Positions 1 to 11,480 of a stretch of 64,000 nt of DNA are shown piece after piece. The stretch is taken from assembly GCF_009905375.1 (NCBI RefSeq), contig NC_133647.1, positions 77,800,231-77,864,230 of the forward strand. The letters are read 5' to 3'. Positions within the stretch are counted from its first letter, which is position 1; each line of letters begins with the position of its first letter. This DNA is from Apium graveolens (lineage: Eukaryota > Streptophyta > Magnoliopsida > Apiales > Apiaceae). The position numbers and the translations under genes are program-made. Below the pieces are notes generated by a model. The model ran no database searches. It had not been told where the DNA came from and saw only the letters and a list, made by a program, of their open reading frames with translations.

Positions 1-459
1 ATGACCTCATCATCCCTAACCTCCTTGATTAACTTCCTAATTGTTTGCCTAATGACCGCTGATCTGTTATAAGGTTCGCTTAACTTTCATTTTCGTTTAT
101 CGTTTGAGGGATCATACCCGGGATCTTATTACTTGGGTTTCCTTAACCTTTCTCAATACATTATATTCCTTTCATGATCCTCTCTTATAATCTTTTAATT
201 TAAATCCTTTTTATCCTATTACCTTATACTCAATTCTTTCCGTATCTAGTGGATTTCTCGGAAAAATCAAAGTGTTCGGAATTGGATTCTGACGATCTTT
301 ATATACACTTATATACCACATAGAGTACTAATAATATCTCAGAAGATGAATAACAGAACCCCTACATAGTGTGGCATGAAAAGTTTTCTCATTCAGCATA
401 ATCTGCAAAATCACTATTCATAAGGGTTTCAAAAATTTCAAAAAATTGGGGTTATTACA
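1..459 (-). repeat. LTR1-family 3' LTR of element A, cut by window start
   Basis: This is the right-hand part (element sense: the start) of a long terminal repeat in minus orientation. It ends at ...GTTATTACA (complement TGTAATAAC), directly before a pyrimidine tract that is the polypurine tract of a minus-strand element. It is nearly identical to 9798-10256 inside the solo LTR downstream, with only scattered substitutions, so both belong to one young subfamily. The rest of the LTR lies outside the window. Confidence 0.9.
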
Positions 460-460
460 G

Positions 461-472
461 TCTCCCCTCCTT
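461..472 (-). other. Polypurine tract of element A
   Basis: On the plus strand this reads TCTCCCCTCCTT, so the element strand has AAGGAGGGGAGA one base from the LTR start. It would prime plus-strand DNA synthesis. The adjoining block GGAATCCTTTTAAGG is shared with the other gypsy elements in the window. Confidence 0.85.
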
Positions 473-476
473 AAAA

Positions 477-1490
477 GGATTCCGTCCCGGAATCAGATAG
501 AAAATGAATAGGGATACTTTCTTAACATTGCACTTTCTAACTCTCGAGTAAATTTTCCCACATTGTGGTTCTTCCATCAAACTCTGAATAGTTTGATAAC
601 CCTTCTCCTAAGCACTTGTTCCTTTTCACTCTATAACCCTTCCTGGTTGCTCCAAATAGGTTACGTCGGGTTGCATGTCTATGCGCTCATATGCCCCTAT
701 TTATCTGGCATCCGAATTACACTTCCTTAACATTAATACGTGGAACACATTATGAACTTGCTACAGGTTCGGGGGTAGGGCTAGCTCGTATGCTAACTTC
801 CCAATATGTTTTAGTATATCCAAGGGTCCGACAAATTATGGACTTAGCTTTCCTTTCTTTCCGAATCTCATCAATCCTTTCCAAGGGTTTCCAAGGGGGT
901 ACCTTTAAAAATACTAGGTCCCCTACTTCCTATTCTTTGTCCTTTCGTGTCAAATCAACATACTTCTTATGTCCATCTTGGGCTACTACCAGCCGTCCTC
1001 TGATTAGATCTATTATATCCTTGGTCCTTTGGACTACTGCGGGTCCGAGCATCTTGCGCTCTACAACTTCATCCTAACATAAGGGAGATCGACATTGTCT
1101 TCCCTCAAGGATCTCATAAGGCGACATCTCGATAATGACATATGATCTATTGTCGTAGGAAAACTCAATCCGTGTTAAGTGATCATTCCAATTTCTTTCA
1201 AGTCTATTGCACAGACTCTCATTATAGCTTTTAGCATTAGAGCTTTTGCTTCTCAATACCCATTCTTTTCCAGTTCGTCATCGCTACTACCTTCCGTTCC
1301 TAATATTATACTGGTTATACTTTTGCTCGTTAGCGTTCTATAACCTTTTAATAACCACGTCAACCTTAGTATCACGAATGTGTTTCCATTCCGAATACCA
1401 CCACAACTTTACTACTCCTTTTTCAGCTGTTTCTATTTCCCAAAGTTTGATCAATCATATAGAAGTAAAGGAATTTGTTGAGAGATCACT
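477..1490 (-). pseudogene. Integrase C-terminus and chromodomain remnant (element A)
   Basis: Minus-strand translations in shifting frames match the end of a chromovirus integrase. At about 1074-1256 the remnant reads NWNDHLTRIEFSYDNRSY followed by MSPYEILEGRQCRSP, the end of the catalytic core. Toward lower coordinates it continues into the QRTKDIIDLIRGRL and DLVFLKV segments and a GPY/F-like part. At about 490-585 there is a chromodomain-like tail (WKNHNV, then TRELESAML). Plant chromoviruses of the Del/Tekay type carry a chromodomain at this place, which is thought to direct insertion. Several frameshifts and stops mean no functional integrase can be made. Element C carries the same stretch at 54640-55600. 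Confidence 0.75.
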
Positions 1491-2695
1491 ATGATCATGA
1501 ACACTTGTTATATCGCATAGTTAGTACAGAAGGTGGCCAGCCTTTAGTACTTGACAAGCAATTAAACAATAGATGGTATCCTACTAGGCTTCTATCACAC
1601 AGATAGATAGTCATTCGGCAATACCACCCCTTCTGGAAGGGTTGTTCTTCTCAGCTTACATGAAATGAAAAGAAGAGAAAAGAACGAACTGAAGAGGATT
1701 GTATATTCGTAAAAAAAAATTTTATTGCCATAAAATATCTGGCTTGGAATCTACCTCTGAACTATAGAGGTTTGTCATAGGAGAACAAAACATATATGTA
1801 TTTATATCAACATCAAGTATTATAGCATCGTATTTCACATGCCTAAATATTTTTGCTATTCCGTCCATCATTCTATGGACCCATGCTCTTCCTCGAGCTT
1901 ATACACAATCACCTTTGAAACTCCCTCGACATTGAAAATCAAATCTGGGATCTCATTCTAGACATCATCGTTACTAGAATTCTATGCTTGCATCGTAACC
2001 TTCCTTGTATAGTCATACGACCCTCTATTGATAAGGAGGAATAAATATTCAATAGGTAAATAATCTACTTAATTAGTCTATTCAATGATAACTTATACAT
2101 CACCACGACCCGATTAGTGGTACTCAATCTCAACATCCATTCCAATACAACTCTCACGGTTGTAATCAGCTCATTACTCGCAGAATCATTGCTGCACTAC
2201 TATGGTCCACTACTGACCTACTGTCGTCATTCACTTTCCATGAAATCTTAATATCTAACCATACGGAGTCCATACATGTCGTATAGAATTCTCCTAAGGA
2301 GGTAACATAATTACCATTCATGATTCATGAAGAACACTCTAGATCCTGATGTACATACATGACACGAAGCAGATAAAATTGCAGAAGAGTTTCAATCAAA
2401 GCAACGATAGCAGGTTAATCCCATTCTTAATCATATACCTTCAATAGAAGACTTAACTCGAAGGTTCGTCTAGTCCTTTTTGAAACATGGTCCTGGCTTA
2501 TCTCAAGATAGTACCTTCTGAGATAGATAGCCCGCTTATGGCGATTACACGAATTAAACCTTTACCAAGTACTATTACGGTTGGGTATTGCATAGTCATC
2601 AGAAGGAATGTCAATCTTCCAAACAATAATACAACCTTCACAGCTTTAACCATCATCACTGTATTCCTTTGGCATAAGCGCCTATAATTATCCTC
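1491..2695 (-). other. Integrase-core debris of element A, mostly unreadable
   Basis: By position this lies between the RNase H tail and the integrase C-terminus, where the zinc-binding and catalytic domains should be. Only hints remain, such as a RLIK segment resembling the VDRLTKSAHF block. No frame stays open for long. It aligns by eye over its length with 53290-54640 in element C, so it is inherited element sequence and not a later insertion. Confidence 0.5.
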
Positions 2696-3460
2696 TTACC
2701 TTTAAAGTGTCGGCCACCTCTTTGGCCTTTCCTGATAGTAAAATTTCCTTACAGTCAATGTCATTTTAACCACCTCCAAATAAATTTTCTACCTCATCTC
2801 AATCACTGCTTATGTGAAGATGTTTTCCTAAAAATCTGATGAGTAAAAAAAACAATATCACCATTTTTCCATAAGTTATTGCCTCAGTCTTTAGAGGTTA
2901 ATCACTGTCACAAGTGACTCTCAATCATACTTAGAACATCTTTAATCTTAGGTCCTAATTGCCCTGAACAACTTCGACCATTATTGGTTTGATCCATACT
3001 TTCTCGGGGTTTAACATGTGCCCCACTTGGCATCATTATAATTATGTCATATTTCCTTTATCAACATTTTTATTCTTGAGAATTTTGAATATTACCTTTT
3101 TCCTTGTAAAACCTCTAAGGTTATCCTTGAATCGTTCCTCCTGTATTCCCTAGATACAGGGCATATCAAAATACCATATACTAATACTAGAATCATTGTC
3201 TATATAGTTTTGAAAAATTTCTCCACTGATTCTTTAAAGGTTGTTATTACCTTAATCCTTTCCAATTCATACTGTCAAAACTCATACTATCCCTATTAAG
3301 GGTGGAATGCCAACCCTTATGCATTCCCCTAAGATTCATTTTAAGTTACCGATGTTCTATCCTTAATTCCACCTTTAAAAAGGTACATGCATCCTTCCAT
3401 TGATAAATCAAGTCATATATCCCTGATAAGGGTGTCTTATTCAATCATTCCCACCTCGAT
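2696..3460 (-). pseudogene. Reverse transcriptase / RNase H remnant (element A)
   Basis: In element sense the segment around 3440-3340 reads DLIYQWKDACTFLKVELR followed by a LKMN motif. This corresponds to the '[23 protein letters not shown]' block of chromovirus reverse transcriptase, with a stop just before LKMN. Further on (about 3200-3100) a degenerate stretch fits the segment after the YIDD-type active site, but the active site itself is not readable. At 2711-2745 a GKAKEVADTL motif marks the end of RNase H. The order RT then RNase H is normal for gypsy. All frames are broken. The equivalent in element C is 52500-53290. Confidence 0.6.
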
Positions 3461-3537
3461 AGTATATGCCTAATTTCACAATAACATCTGTATTCAAAAT
3501 GAGGTCAATCAATATGGCCTCCAAAAGATAACAACGG

Positions 3538-3759
3538 TTATCCGCTTTTCTTGCCTAATTTGGTAATGATAACAAGGATGTTCTGGAAGATATTGGTCGT
3601 GTTCAACGTGAACTTCTTCTTAATAATTCCGTATTTACTTTTGTTGTTTATCTCAACAGTCATCTCAATGTTGGGATATCTCTCATACCTGGCATCTCCC
3701 TTTCTGGGTATCAAGCCACCGGTCTTACACTTCACATTCTTGAAGGTCACTTCCTTCAT
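3538..3759 (-). pseudogene. Unassigned 73-codon frame between gag and RT (element A)
   Basis: This open stretch of 73 codons starts MKEVTFKNVKCKTGG and ends at a TAA. It has no motif I recognise. By position, after gag and before RT, it should derive from protease or the protease-RT linker, but the D(S/T)G protease triad is not visible. Element C carries the same stretch at 52192-52413 with a TAA where A has TAC, so the frame is not under selection in both copies. The call as former pro/pol linker is inference from position only. Confidence 0.35.
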
Positions 3760-4164
3760 CCACTTTTCCTAATTTCTTACTTCCTTGCCTCCTCAGTCTA
3801 TCCGTGTCTCATTATTTATCCTTTGAACTATCTCAAGGTTTCCTTGAATCCTCCCAACTTAAAGGGGGTACAATATATGTATCTCTTATGCCTTCAACCA
3901 GCAATTTAACTCATGGTGAATCACCCTCATCCTGACGATTACATACTTCTCTATTTCTATTGCTACGAGTCTTTAGGGTTTCCTCATACCCAACTCCCTT
4001 ATCATTCCTCAAACTCTATTGCCTTTATATTCCTTTCCACTTCAATTCCTTTTTATTTTCCTTTCTCTTATCATTATTTCATGAACCAACACAACATAAG
4101 CATTGATTTCAAACATCCCGTCATTCTGGATTCGTGTCCTCAGAACGAATCTTGACAACTTTTA
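3760..4164 (-). other. Element A sequence between gag remnant and 73-codon frame
   Basis: This 400-bp stretch corresponds to 51860-52190 of element C. By position it should encode the gag tail with zinc knuckle and the start of protease, but no CCHC motif or protease motif can be read in any minus frame. Confidence 0.4.
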
Positions 4165-4570
4165 CAACTTAGGTTCATAATTCATCATACTCGTCCACTT
4201 TTGTTCTGGCTCTAAAGCTTTTACACTACCTCCATAACCTTGGGAAGTACTTTCCCGAAAATAATTGTCTGAACTTTAATCAATTTATTATGACCGATGG
4301 CTCCGTGCCTTTCTTGGTCTTTCACCAGTGGGTGGTCTCTCTCTTAGGAGGGTAAGTGACAAAAACAGTCTTTTGTGATTCGTCAATCATTTAGAATCTC
4401 TAATGATTCCTGTATTTCCTTTAGCCAGGCTCTTGCCTCGACTGGGTCAATATGTTTCTTGGAACTCTGAGAGCTTAGAGACTTAAAGGTCCTGAAAGAA
4501 TTTCCAACCGCATTGTTTCCTCAAGGTGGTGGTTGGGGATAATAGTCTAAGTTCTGTCTAGACAGGTCCA
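4165..4570 (-). pseudogene. gag (capsid) remnant of element A
   Basis: In element sense this reads FRTFKSL, then DPVEARAWLKEIQESLEILND, then a stop and a frame change. After the frame change come a TVFVTY-type block and THW followed by a stop. This is the retrotransposon gag (capsid) domain; the intact-looking counterpart in this window is VEANVWLKEIEKSF at 34678-35298. A nonsense codon right after the conserved THW and the frame break after ILND also occur in element C. The gag lies downstream of a pol fragment in element sense, which is the reverse of the usual gag-pol order. Confidence 0.75.
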
Positions 4571-5612
4571 TAAATTGCCGTATAGGAGTACCGTCTCGGG
4601 TCTCCTTTCCTTACTCGACTTTCTGTTTCCTTAGTATGAAATGTTTCAACCTTCTCCCATAATCGGGGTTATCTTATACATTAAAAACCTTGTTTTCCAC
4701 TCTATTATGTTATGGGTTCTTTCTTTCTTGATGGCAACCTCCCTGACTATCACATTCAGGGTTTGCCCTAAATCTTATTCCTCAAACTATGGCTCTCATC
4801 TAAGTTCTCATCCTTAAGCTCTTGAACTTTTGGAACCCAATTTCTGTAGGAACACCTCACTATCCCCTTATCATCTTTCTCAGTATGGATCTCTTCTCCA
4901 GTCATTGACTCTCTGCCTTCATTCATCACTTTTTCTGGCACAATATGTTCTTTTCCAAAAATTCGGTCTGTATTGCAATCTCAAACAGATTTTCGGTACC
5001 GACTCCGGTTACCTTCACTTCTATTTCCATTTTCTCAAAATCTCTTATAAACTCTCCCAAAGACATTATTATCTTGAGTCTCTCCTTTTTACTAAGGGCA
5101 TCAGCCACCACATTGGCTTTCCCTGAATGATAAAGAATCTCCCAATCATAATTCTTGATTAGCTCTAACCACCTCATTTGGCGCATGTTGAGCTCTTTCT
5201 GCGTGAAAATGTACTAGAGCACTTATAGCTTGTGTAAATCTCACACTTTTCTCCATACAAGTAGTGCCTCCAATCTTTAGGGCAAAACTATTGCCACGAG
5301 CCCAAGCTCATGGGTGGAGATATCGAATTTTATATTCCCTTAATTGTCTTGACGCGTACGCGATTACCTTGCTGTGCTGTATAAGAAGCACCCTAATTCC
5401 TTATGCGAAGCGTCACTACACTTCACAAATTTCATTTTCCATCCGGCATCACCAACATAGGGAACGTCACCAACCTTTGCTTCGGTTCTTAAAAGTTGTT
5501 CTCGCATTTCTCTGTCCATTCGAACTTCTCAGTCTTACGAGTAAGCCGCGTTAAAGGGGCTACTATCTTTACAAACTTGAACGAACCTCTGGTAGTGACC
5601 GGCCAATCCTAC
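4571..5612 (-). pseudogene. Misplaced pol fragment: RT end, RNase H, IN start (element A)
   Basis: In element sense it starts with GLAGHYQRFVQ (connection between RT and RNase H) and continues with APLTRLTRKTEKFEWTEKC and SDASHKELG (RNase H first Asp). Next come FTQKELNMR and a [16 protein letters not shown] block (RNase H end). It finishes with VPNVQELKDE, the linker into the integrase zinc-binding domain, at about 4800-4850. From there to 4571 no family resemblance is visible. The fragment is broken by frameshifts, including a missing base in the IVFALKIWR block. It sits upstream of gag, not downstream, and joins a gag-N-like segment at about 5612. Element C has the same fragment at 50352-51230. 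Confidence 0.75.
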
Positions 5613-5937
5613 CTCTGGGAGTTGCCCTAACCATGGTCATCGATTCCTCAGTGGTCCTTTATTCATTCTTGTCAGGATCCTTTACGGAATCCTCCTCAGC
5701 AACAATCCCTTATAGGACAACATCCTCAACCGCTACATCCTCAATATTAACATCATCCGGTCCTGCGTTAGGACGCTCTATCGGATCCACAATCCGATCT
5801 CCAATTAGTAATAAAACATCATCGCGCTGTTACTCCTCAACCTCAGGGTTCGGAGTCCCGCTACCATATACGATAACGAACTACGCTTCTATCATGATAT
5901 TTATAAGGGTTCCCATAAAGATTTTAACTGTCCTCAA
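5613..5937 (-). pseudogene. Acidic gag-N-like segment (element A)
   Basis: Minus-strand reading gives an acidic, Pro- and Asp-rich stretch with the phrases GTPNPEVEE, DPIERPNAGPDDVNIEDVA and RTTEESMTMVRA, interrupted by single stops but largely in one frame. Composition and position (5' end of the internal region) fit a gag N-terminus. I cannot match it to a named domain. It runs directly into the misplaced RT fragment at about 5612. At 5937 it is cut off by unrelated LTR2 sequence, so the leader and primer site are lost. Confidence 0.45.
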
Positions 5938-5968
5938 CCTCAAATATGGTCGTTTTTTCAAAGTTTAT
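5938..5968 (-). repeat. LTR2 fragment, left of the solo LTR
   Basis: The 31 bp match 19553-19584 of the full LTR2 copy and resume at 10262 after the solo LTR1. Together with 10262-10437 they are all that remains of the 3' LTR of element B. The junction with element A at 5937/5938 is an illegitimate recombination or deletion point. Confidence 0.8.
5964..5968. repeat. Target-site duplication TTTAT (left)
   Basis: TTTAT directly precedes the solo LTR and is repeated at 10257-10261. Removing the LTR and one copy restores the LTR2 sequence exactly as it stands at 19575-19592. Confidence 0.92.
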
Positions 5969-6170
5969 TGTAACACCCCCAAATCCGGGGTCGGGGTTTT
6001 GGGTTGTCACGAGTTCCATTTCTCTTAATAACACCCAATCTTAGTAAACAATCAATTACTCTGTACTGTGACCCCACAATAAACACACACACCACAAGTT
6101 ATAGTCTCAGAGATGAATATCCAAAAATAATCACAAGTCGTTTTATTCCATAATTATAAGCCAATACACC

Positions 6171-6365
6171 TTAAAACGGTTTCTGAATAAATTTACATTT
6201 ATTTGCCATTATTACAATTGATAAAGATACATAAGTCTGGTACATCAAAAGTTGAAAGCCTAGCCTATTGGTAGTTCCTACCTCAGCTACAGCGACATCA
6301 ACACCTATAGGAAACTGCGGAACGTTTCCTGATCGCTTGCGAATCGGGAGCTTGGTCCTGTTCAT
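6171..6365 (-). other. Conserved short reading frame in LTR1 (solo copy)
   Basis: In element sense a 64-codon frame starts MNRTKLPIRKR, continues through VGVD-like and EVGTTNRLGFQLLMYQTYV, and ends with a TAA. The same frame with similar residues is present in the LTR1 copies at 26488-26655 and 50210-50351. It would lie late in the LTR, hence in the 5' leader of the element transcript if the start site is upstream of it. No protein family is recognised. It may be chance conservation of young repeats. Confidence 0.4.
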
Positions 6366-7919
6366 CTTTTCTATCTGTTGTTGTGTGATGAAAGAAGAAA
6401 GCAAGGGTGAGCAACAAGCCCACCAAAATAATATGTATAATGATTTACAATATATGAGCATTCTCATAGTACTCATGAAAGTCTTGGTCAAGAAGAAATG
6501 AACCAAGTTTGATATCTTAATGCGATGAAGTCGCAAAATATTCAGTATATATACATATATACTTTTCAAAATCTTGGAAGTCCTCTTCCATGCATAATAT
6601 ACACAGAGTTCCAGTTTATAACTGTATAAAACTATCGTTGCAAGGTGATCTCATATATCTAACCTTGTCTCAACGTTTTTCTAAAAATCTTTGACATGTA
6701 TAAGATAATCATTTACTAGATATAAGTTTAAAAGATGAAGTTACAAGATACTCCAATATACTTATATCTTTTCCAAATACTACTTTAACTACCACCGTTC
6801 AAGTTATAATTAGTTCAAAAGTTCATCACATAGATGAGACTACACGATAATACTGGAATAGATTCAATCTTTAAAATATCATCAAAATAAAATGAAGTTA
6901 TGAGATACTTCATTTGATACAAACATCATTTTGAAAACTTGACCCTGCCAACACTCAACAATCGCCCAACCGTAGCCTTTCTATCGAAGTGCTCTGGGTA
7001 GTGTTGCAGAAATATCCAATTGGATGATGAACTCATTACGGGAGTTTGCCGCGCCAGGAAGACCACTTACGATGATCAGTCGTAGTAGTACAACCCCACC
7101 ATTTTCTACATGTAGAGGAGAACCTGTCAGATTTACTTGTCAACCGAACACTGGACTCCTAAGGAATGGACCGTCTTAGCGCAACTTCCAGGCCATTTTG
7201 GGCCAATATAATAAGGCTGGGCCGGTGCCACTCGACCACTTATGCCACTCCTAGTTCAGATGAAATCCATGACTCTGAAACGTAAAGCTCGTCCCCCCTT
7301 TCCCCAAGTAGAAACTTGTTGATACGGCTCCACCAAGAAGTCGTATCTAGTTGGAAAGGAAAACTCACCGATATTTCCCAGGCGATGCCTGTTAATGGAT
7401 TAACTTGTTCCAAGAATTTTACTTCCCGAGTATTGGGTAAGTAATCAAAAACTCTTTTATCAAGACAGCAACCTTGTTGCGAATATAAAACACACCACAG
7501 AGCCGGATCCCTCAGGTTTTGAGCGAGTATTTAAATCTCCTTCGAAAGGAGGATCTTAAATATAAAAATGAGTTTTGGGATCCGCTCTAACTTTTAAAAT
7601 CATTTTGAAGACTCGCAAAACATTTTTAAGAATGTTCGGAGTGATGCTGATTTGGTAAAATAAATCAGTCCCAATATATTAGAAAATATCTGAATATTAT
7701 TATTTAAATAATATTCCCATAAAGAATAATCTTTATAAAAATAATTGAAGTAGAAGTTGTAAAACTTATACTTGAAATGAATCTTAAATAATCAAAGATG
7801 TACTTATACGAAAGTAATATCTTTATTTGAATAATCAAAAGTAAATTTGATTATTGACACATTATTCTTTAATAAAATAAAGAATATTAATTAGTAAATA
7901 ATCAGAGTCATAAGTCCTC

Positions 7920-8067
7920 GAATGAATATTCAAAATAATATTCATTAATAAAATAAACGGAGTCATATGTCCTTGAATGAATATTCAAAATAATATTCAA
8001 TAATAAAATAAACGGGGTCATAAGCCCTCGAATGAATATTCAAAATAATATTCATTAATAAAATAAA
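7920..8067 (-). repeat. 55-bp tandem repeat inside LTR1 (about 2.7 copies)
   Basis: Units start at 7920, 7975 and 8030 with GAATGAATATTC, followed by AATAATATTCA and a GGAGTCATAAG-type end. The period is 55 bp. Each unit contains the near-palindrome GAATATTC. Element C LTRs carry about two units at 48716-48830 and near 57710-57815, so copy number varies between copies. Confidence 0.85.
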
Positions 8068-10256
8068 GTTATCGAATAAACCTTATTTGATTCATAGTTT
8101 AAAAAAAACTATTCATATATATATATATATATAAATATATATATTATACTCGGGAGCCTCGACTCCCGGTTTTAGAAAAAGTTCACCTTTTGATCCCCTA
8201 TACTAAGGGTAACTCAAATACCGCTTATCTCAAGCATAGGTTTTATGCAACTAATAAGCATTTTAACCAACTGATATATAATTCAAGAATATGAAATAGG
8301 CATGCATATATACCATATCACATGCTACAATATATCGCAAGAATTTGCTAATAACCAATATGCATTTATCGCAAGATCATGCATATACACATATACATCA
8401 CAACAACAGTTATACGGGTAGAAAACTTGCCTGAGTGCTCCCAGATAGGCTTAAGCTTAGAGTGGGTCCGATAACCTATGAACAATAATATAAGTCGGAA
8501 TTAAACCCCGGTCGCTTAAGAATCTAGACTTTAACCATTTAGAGTCCTAACGTTCGCTTTCGCGCTTAACGACTTACTTAAGTCGCTCGAGTACCCTCTG
8601 CTCCACCATTTTTAATAAATTAACCATTATGAGTTTTAAGGCGATTCTTTCGCAAGTACCTTACCAACTTCCTAATCCACTTAACATAATTGTTTCATAC
8701 CCCAATTAGTCATTTAAAGTCCTTAACCAAGGTTTCAAAGTAAGGAGAGGGGTAATGGTTTGTTCGCGAAACGCCGTTACTTAAAACGGTCGTTTCTCCT
8801 AAACCGTACATCGGATTCAAACGAACCACATATCAAAACGAAGCTCGTAACATGAACTATCTAAACATGGCAATGGTAAAAACCTAACAGTGAGTTCAAG
8901 GGTTCTGATGTTATGAACAAAAGCAGTCTAAAGTAAATCGGACATTACGACGGCTATGTTTACGCGATTTCCCAAATTTAAACCATTCCAAAACAACCAC
9001 CAATCAATCCCAATTCACAACCCAATCAAAACTCCATCCATACTACATCATAACAGCCCCAATCAACTCAACATTAACAATTTATACTTATTCTTAAACT
9101 TGAATTTAAGCTATACTTAAGTTCATTAATCAATACTCCAAGAATTACAACTCCAAAACATTACAAAACCAACTATCCTCTACAACTCAACCAAACTTTA
9201 AACAAACAAGCATCATGCTTCACATATCCTATATCAATCATAACCATTCCTAAATACTCAAAACTAAAGCTAGGGTTTGGAGATGATATACCTTCCTTGA
9301 AGCTTTTAATCAATGAAAGATCCTTGGAATGCCCATGGAAGCCTTGATCTATGCTTAAGCTACCTTGAACTTTCATAAAAAATCAAGAAAACCAAAGTTA
9401 TTTCTTGAAGGTTACTATTCACCATCTTCTTTCTTGATTTATTGGAAGAGATTGTGAAGGAATTAGAAGCTTAAACTTATAGGATATCCATATCTATGTA
9501 CAAGGAACCTTAGATAATTACCTCACTAATTAACAAGCCTTGGATCTTGAATTTTGGAAATTTCTTCTTTGAAAAAGAAGAAAAGTCGAGAGCAAGCTTG
9601 GAAGAAAGAGAGATTTTTGTGTTTTTTGCTTTGATTTGTTTTTTGGTTGGTTGTTTTTGTTTAGATTTTGGTTAATTACCTTAATAACCTTGAACTTTGT
9701 GTGGTTATCATTCATCCACACCTCCTTCCCTCCTATGTCATGCTTACATCACCTTATTGTGTCATCATCCCTTACTTGTCCTCTCCTTATTGGTTGGATG
9801 ACCTCATCATCCCTAACCTCCTTGATTAACTTCCTAATTGTTTGCCTAATGACCGCTGATCTGTTATAAGGTTCGCTTAACTTTCGTTTTCGTTTATCGT
9901 TTGAGGGATCATACCCGGGATCTTATTTCTTGGGTTTCCTTAACCTTTCTCAATACATTATATTCCTTTTATGATTCTGTCTTATAATCCGTTAATTTAA
10001 ATCCTTTTTATCCTATTACCTTATACTCATTTCTTTCCGTATCTAGTGGATTTCTCGGAAAAATCAAAGTGTTCGGAATTGGATTCTGACGATCTTTACA
10101 TACACTTATATACCACATAGAGTACTAATAATATCCCAGAAGATCAATAACAGAACCCCTACATAGTGTGGCATGAAAAGTTTTCTCATTCAGCATAATC
10201 TGCAAAATCACTATTCATAAGGGTTTCAAAAATTTCCAAAAATTGGGGTTATTACA

Positions 10257-10261
10257 TTTAT
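10257..10261. repeat. Target-site duplication TTTAT (right)
   Basis: Right copy of the 5-bp duplication flanking the solo LTR1. The following bases continue the interrupted LTR2 sequence. Confidence 0.92.
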
Positions 10262-10437
10262 TTTCTTCGAAAACTAATAGCGTTTACATACACTCATTTA
10301 GTACGTATAATTACGATATCAACTCAGAAGCTTAAATTAAAAACTCGTATATGGTGTGGTCGCAAAAGTTTTTATTAGACCGCAAAGTTACTATTCATAA
10401 AGGTCTTTTATCGACGTCAAAAATTTGGGTTTTTAGA
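10262..10437 (-). repeat. LTR2 fragment, right of the solo LTR (3' LTR end of element B)
   Basis: Matches 19585-19756 of the full LTR2 copy (shared phrases AAAACTAATAGCG, GGTGTGGTCG and TTATCGACGTC). The terminal bases read GGTTTTTAGA where the intact copy has GGTTATTACA. A pyrimidine tract (GTCTTCCCCTTT) follows, which is the polypurine tract of element B. Confidence 0.88.
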
Positions 10438-11480
10438 GTCTTCCCCTTTAAAAGGATTCTGTCCCAGAATTAGTTTGGAAACAGGCGGGGATACGCTTCT
10501 CACATGACCACCTCGAGTTCTCATGTTGACTTCGCAGTATTGGATCTCTTTATAAAATTTCCAGTTATCTGTCAAATATATTTCCGGGTACTCTTTCTTG
10601 TAGACCTATGACCTCTACACGTTACTCCACATAAGCTAAGTCTGGATGCAAGTTTATTAGCTCATTTTCAATCATATGTTTGGCATTGACGGTTAAATTT
10701 CCTAACTTCGATTCGTGGTACTCGTTATAAACTTGGTGAGTGTTTGACGTTGGCGCTAATTTATAAGCCAACCTTCTTAGTCCTTTAAAGATTTTAACTG
10801 GTCCAATAAACCTTGGGTTCAATATTTCTTTACCTTTTGAATTTCATCACTCCCTTCCCGAGAGGCACTCTCAACAATACTTGGTCTGTTACGTCATACT
10901 CTCTGTCCTTATAGTTCGGGTCCGCATATCTCTAGTGTTCATCATGGGCTATCATTAGCCGGGTTCTGATAAGTTCAAGGAATTCCTTTGGTTTGTTGAC
11001 TTAACTATGGTCCGAGTATCCTCCACTTACCAACTTCTTCCCAATCTAAGGGAGAACACTTCTTTCTTCCGTACAAAACTTGGTAGCCGTTCCAATGCCC
11101 GTATGATAACTCGTTATTGTCAGTAATTCGATTAACGTCAGCTGGTCACTTCATTTCCCTTAAAAATCGATAATATGGATGATTAGCGCATCCTCTAGTG
11201 TTTGGAATCATCTTTCAACTTATTCGTTTCCCCTACATCGCTCCTACTAGTGCTAGAGTTTCATTCCTTAACGTTTTCCCATTTTGGCACATCCTCTCTA
11301 TCGATTAAGTCATGTAAGAAGTTCTCGTTGCATTTCTACACGCTCGTCTCCTGCTACACGCTTAGCACTAGATTTAATATTTCTTCCCGTAGTAACGTAA
11401 GGCACGTCGGGTCCTGTTGCCATCTTGAAGGAAGCACCATTTCATACGCAATTGATTGATACGCTTTTAGAGTCGTGGAA
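10438..11480 (-). pseudogene. Integrase C-terminus and chromodomain remnant (element B)
   Basis: At 10622-10822 a 66-codon frame reads PRFIGPVKIFKGLRRLAYKLA, then VYNEYHESKL, then HPDLAYVE. This is the GPY/F module at the end of chromovirus integrase. Nearer the LTR (about 10475-10560) the phrase ELEVVM with AYPRLFPN matches the end of a Tekay-type chromodomain. Toward higher coordinates the segments LELIRTRLMIAHDEH and KDREYDVTDQVLLRVPLGKG continue the integrase C-terminal region in other frames. Frameshifts and stops separate these pieces. The polypurine tract lies at 10438-10452. Confidence 0.75.

Larger units (their letters stand above)
460..5937 (-). mobile_element. Element A: decayed Ty3/gypsy chromovirus internal region
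   Basis: This is the internal region of a minus-strand Ty3/gypsy element. Reading in element sense (right to left) it holds a gag-N-like segment, a pol fragment (RT end, RNase H, IN start), gag, an unassigned frame, RT, an RNase H tail, then IN with a chromodomain remnant, the polypurine tract and the 3' LTR. Stops and frameshifts are everywhere. The 5' LTR and primer binding site are missing: at 5937/5938 the sequence switches to the end of an unrelated LTR (family LTR2). The same unusual internal order occurs in element C (50352-55617). Confidence 0.85.
5969..10256 (-). repeat. Solo LTR, family LTR1, 4288 bp
   Basis: A complete LTR in minus orientation, from TGTAACACCCCC to ...GTTATTACA (TG..CA ends). 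It is flanked by a 5-bp duplication and has no internal region on either side. No primer site or polypurine tract adjoins it, so it is not the 5' LTR of element A. It most likely arose by recombination between the two LTRs of one full element. Inside are a 55-bp tandem repeat, a TA-repeat near 8117-8150 and a short conserved reading frame near the element-sense end. LTRs over 4 kb are long but known for Tekay-type chromoviruses. Confidence 0.92.

Noticed and set aside
5633..6028. 131-codon plus-strand frame beginning MVIDSSVV
   Set aside because: It is antisense to the acidic gag-N-like segment of element A and runs across the A/LTR2/LTR1 junctions; no protein features of its own.
5969..10256. 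Solo LTR read as the 5' LTR of element A
   Set aside because: There is no primer binding site at 5968 and both sides continue the same LTR2 sequence with a TTTAT duplication, so it is an independent insertion.
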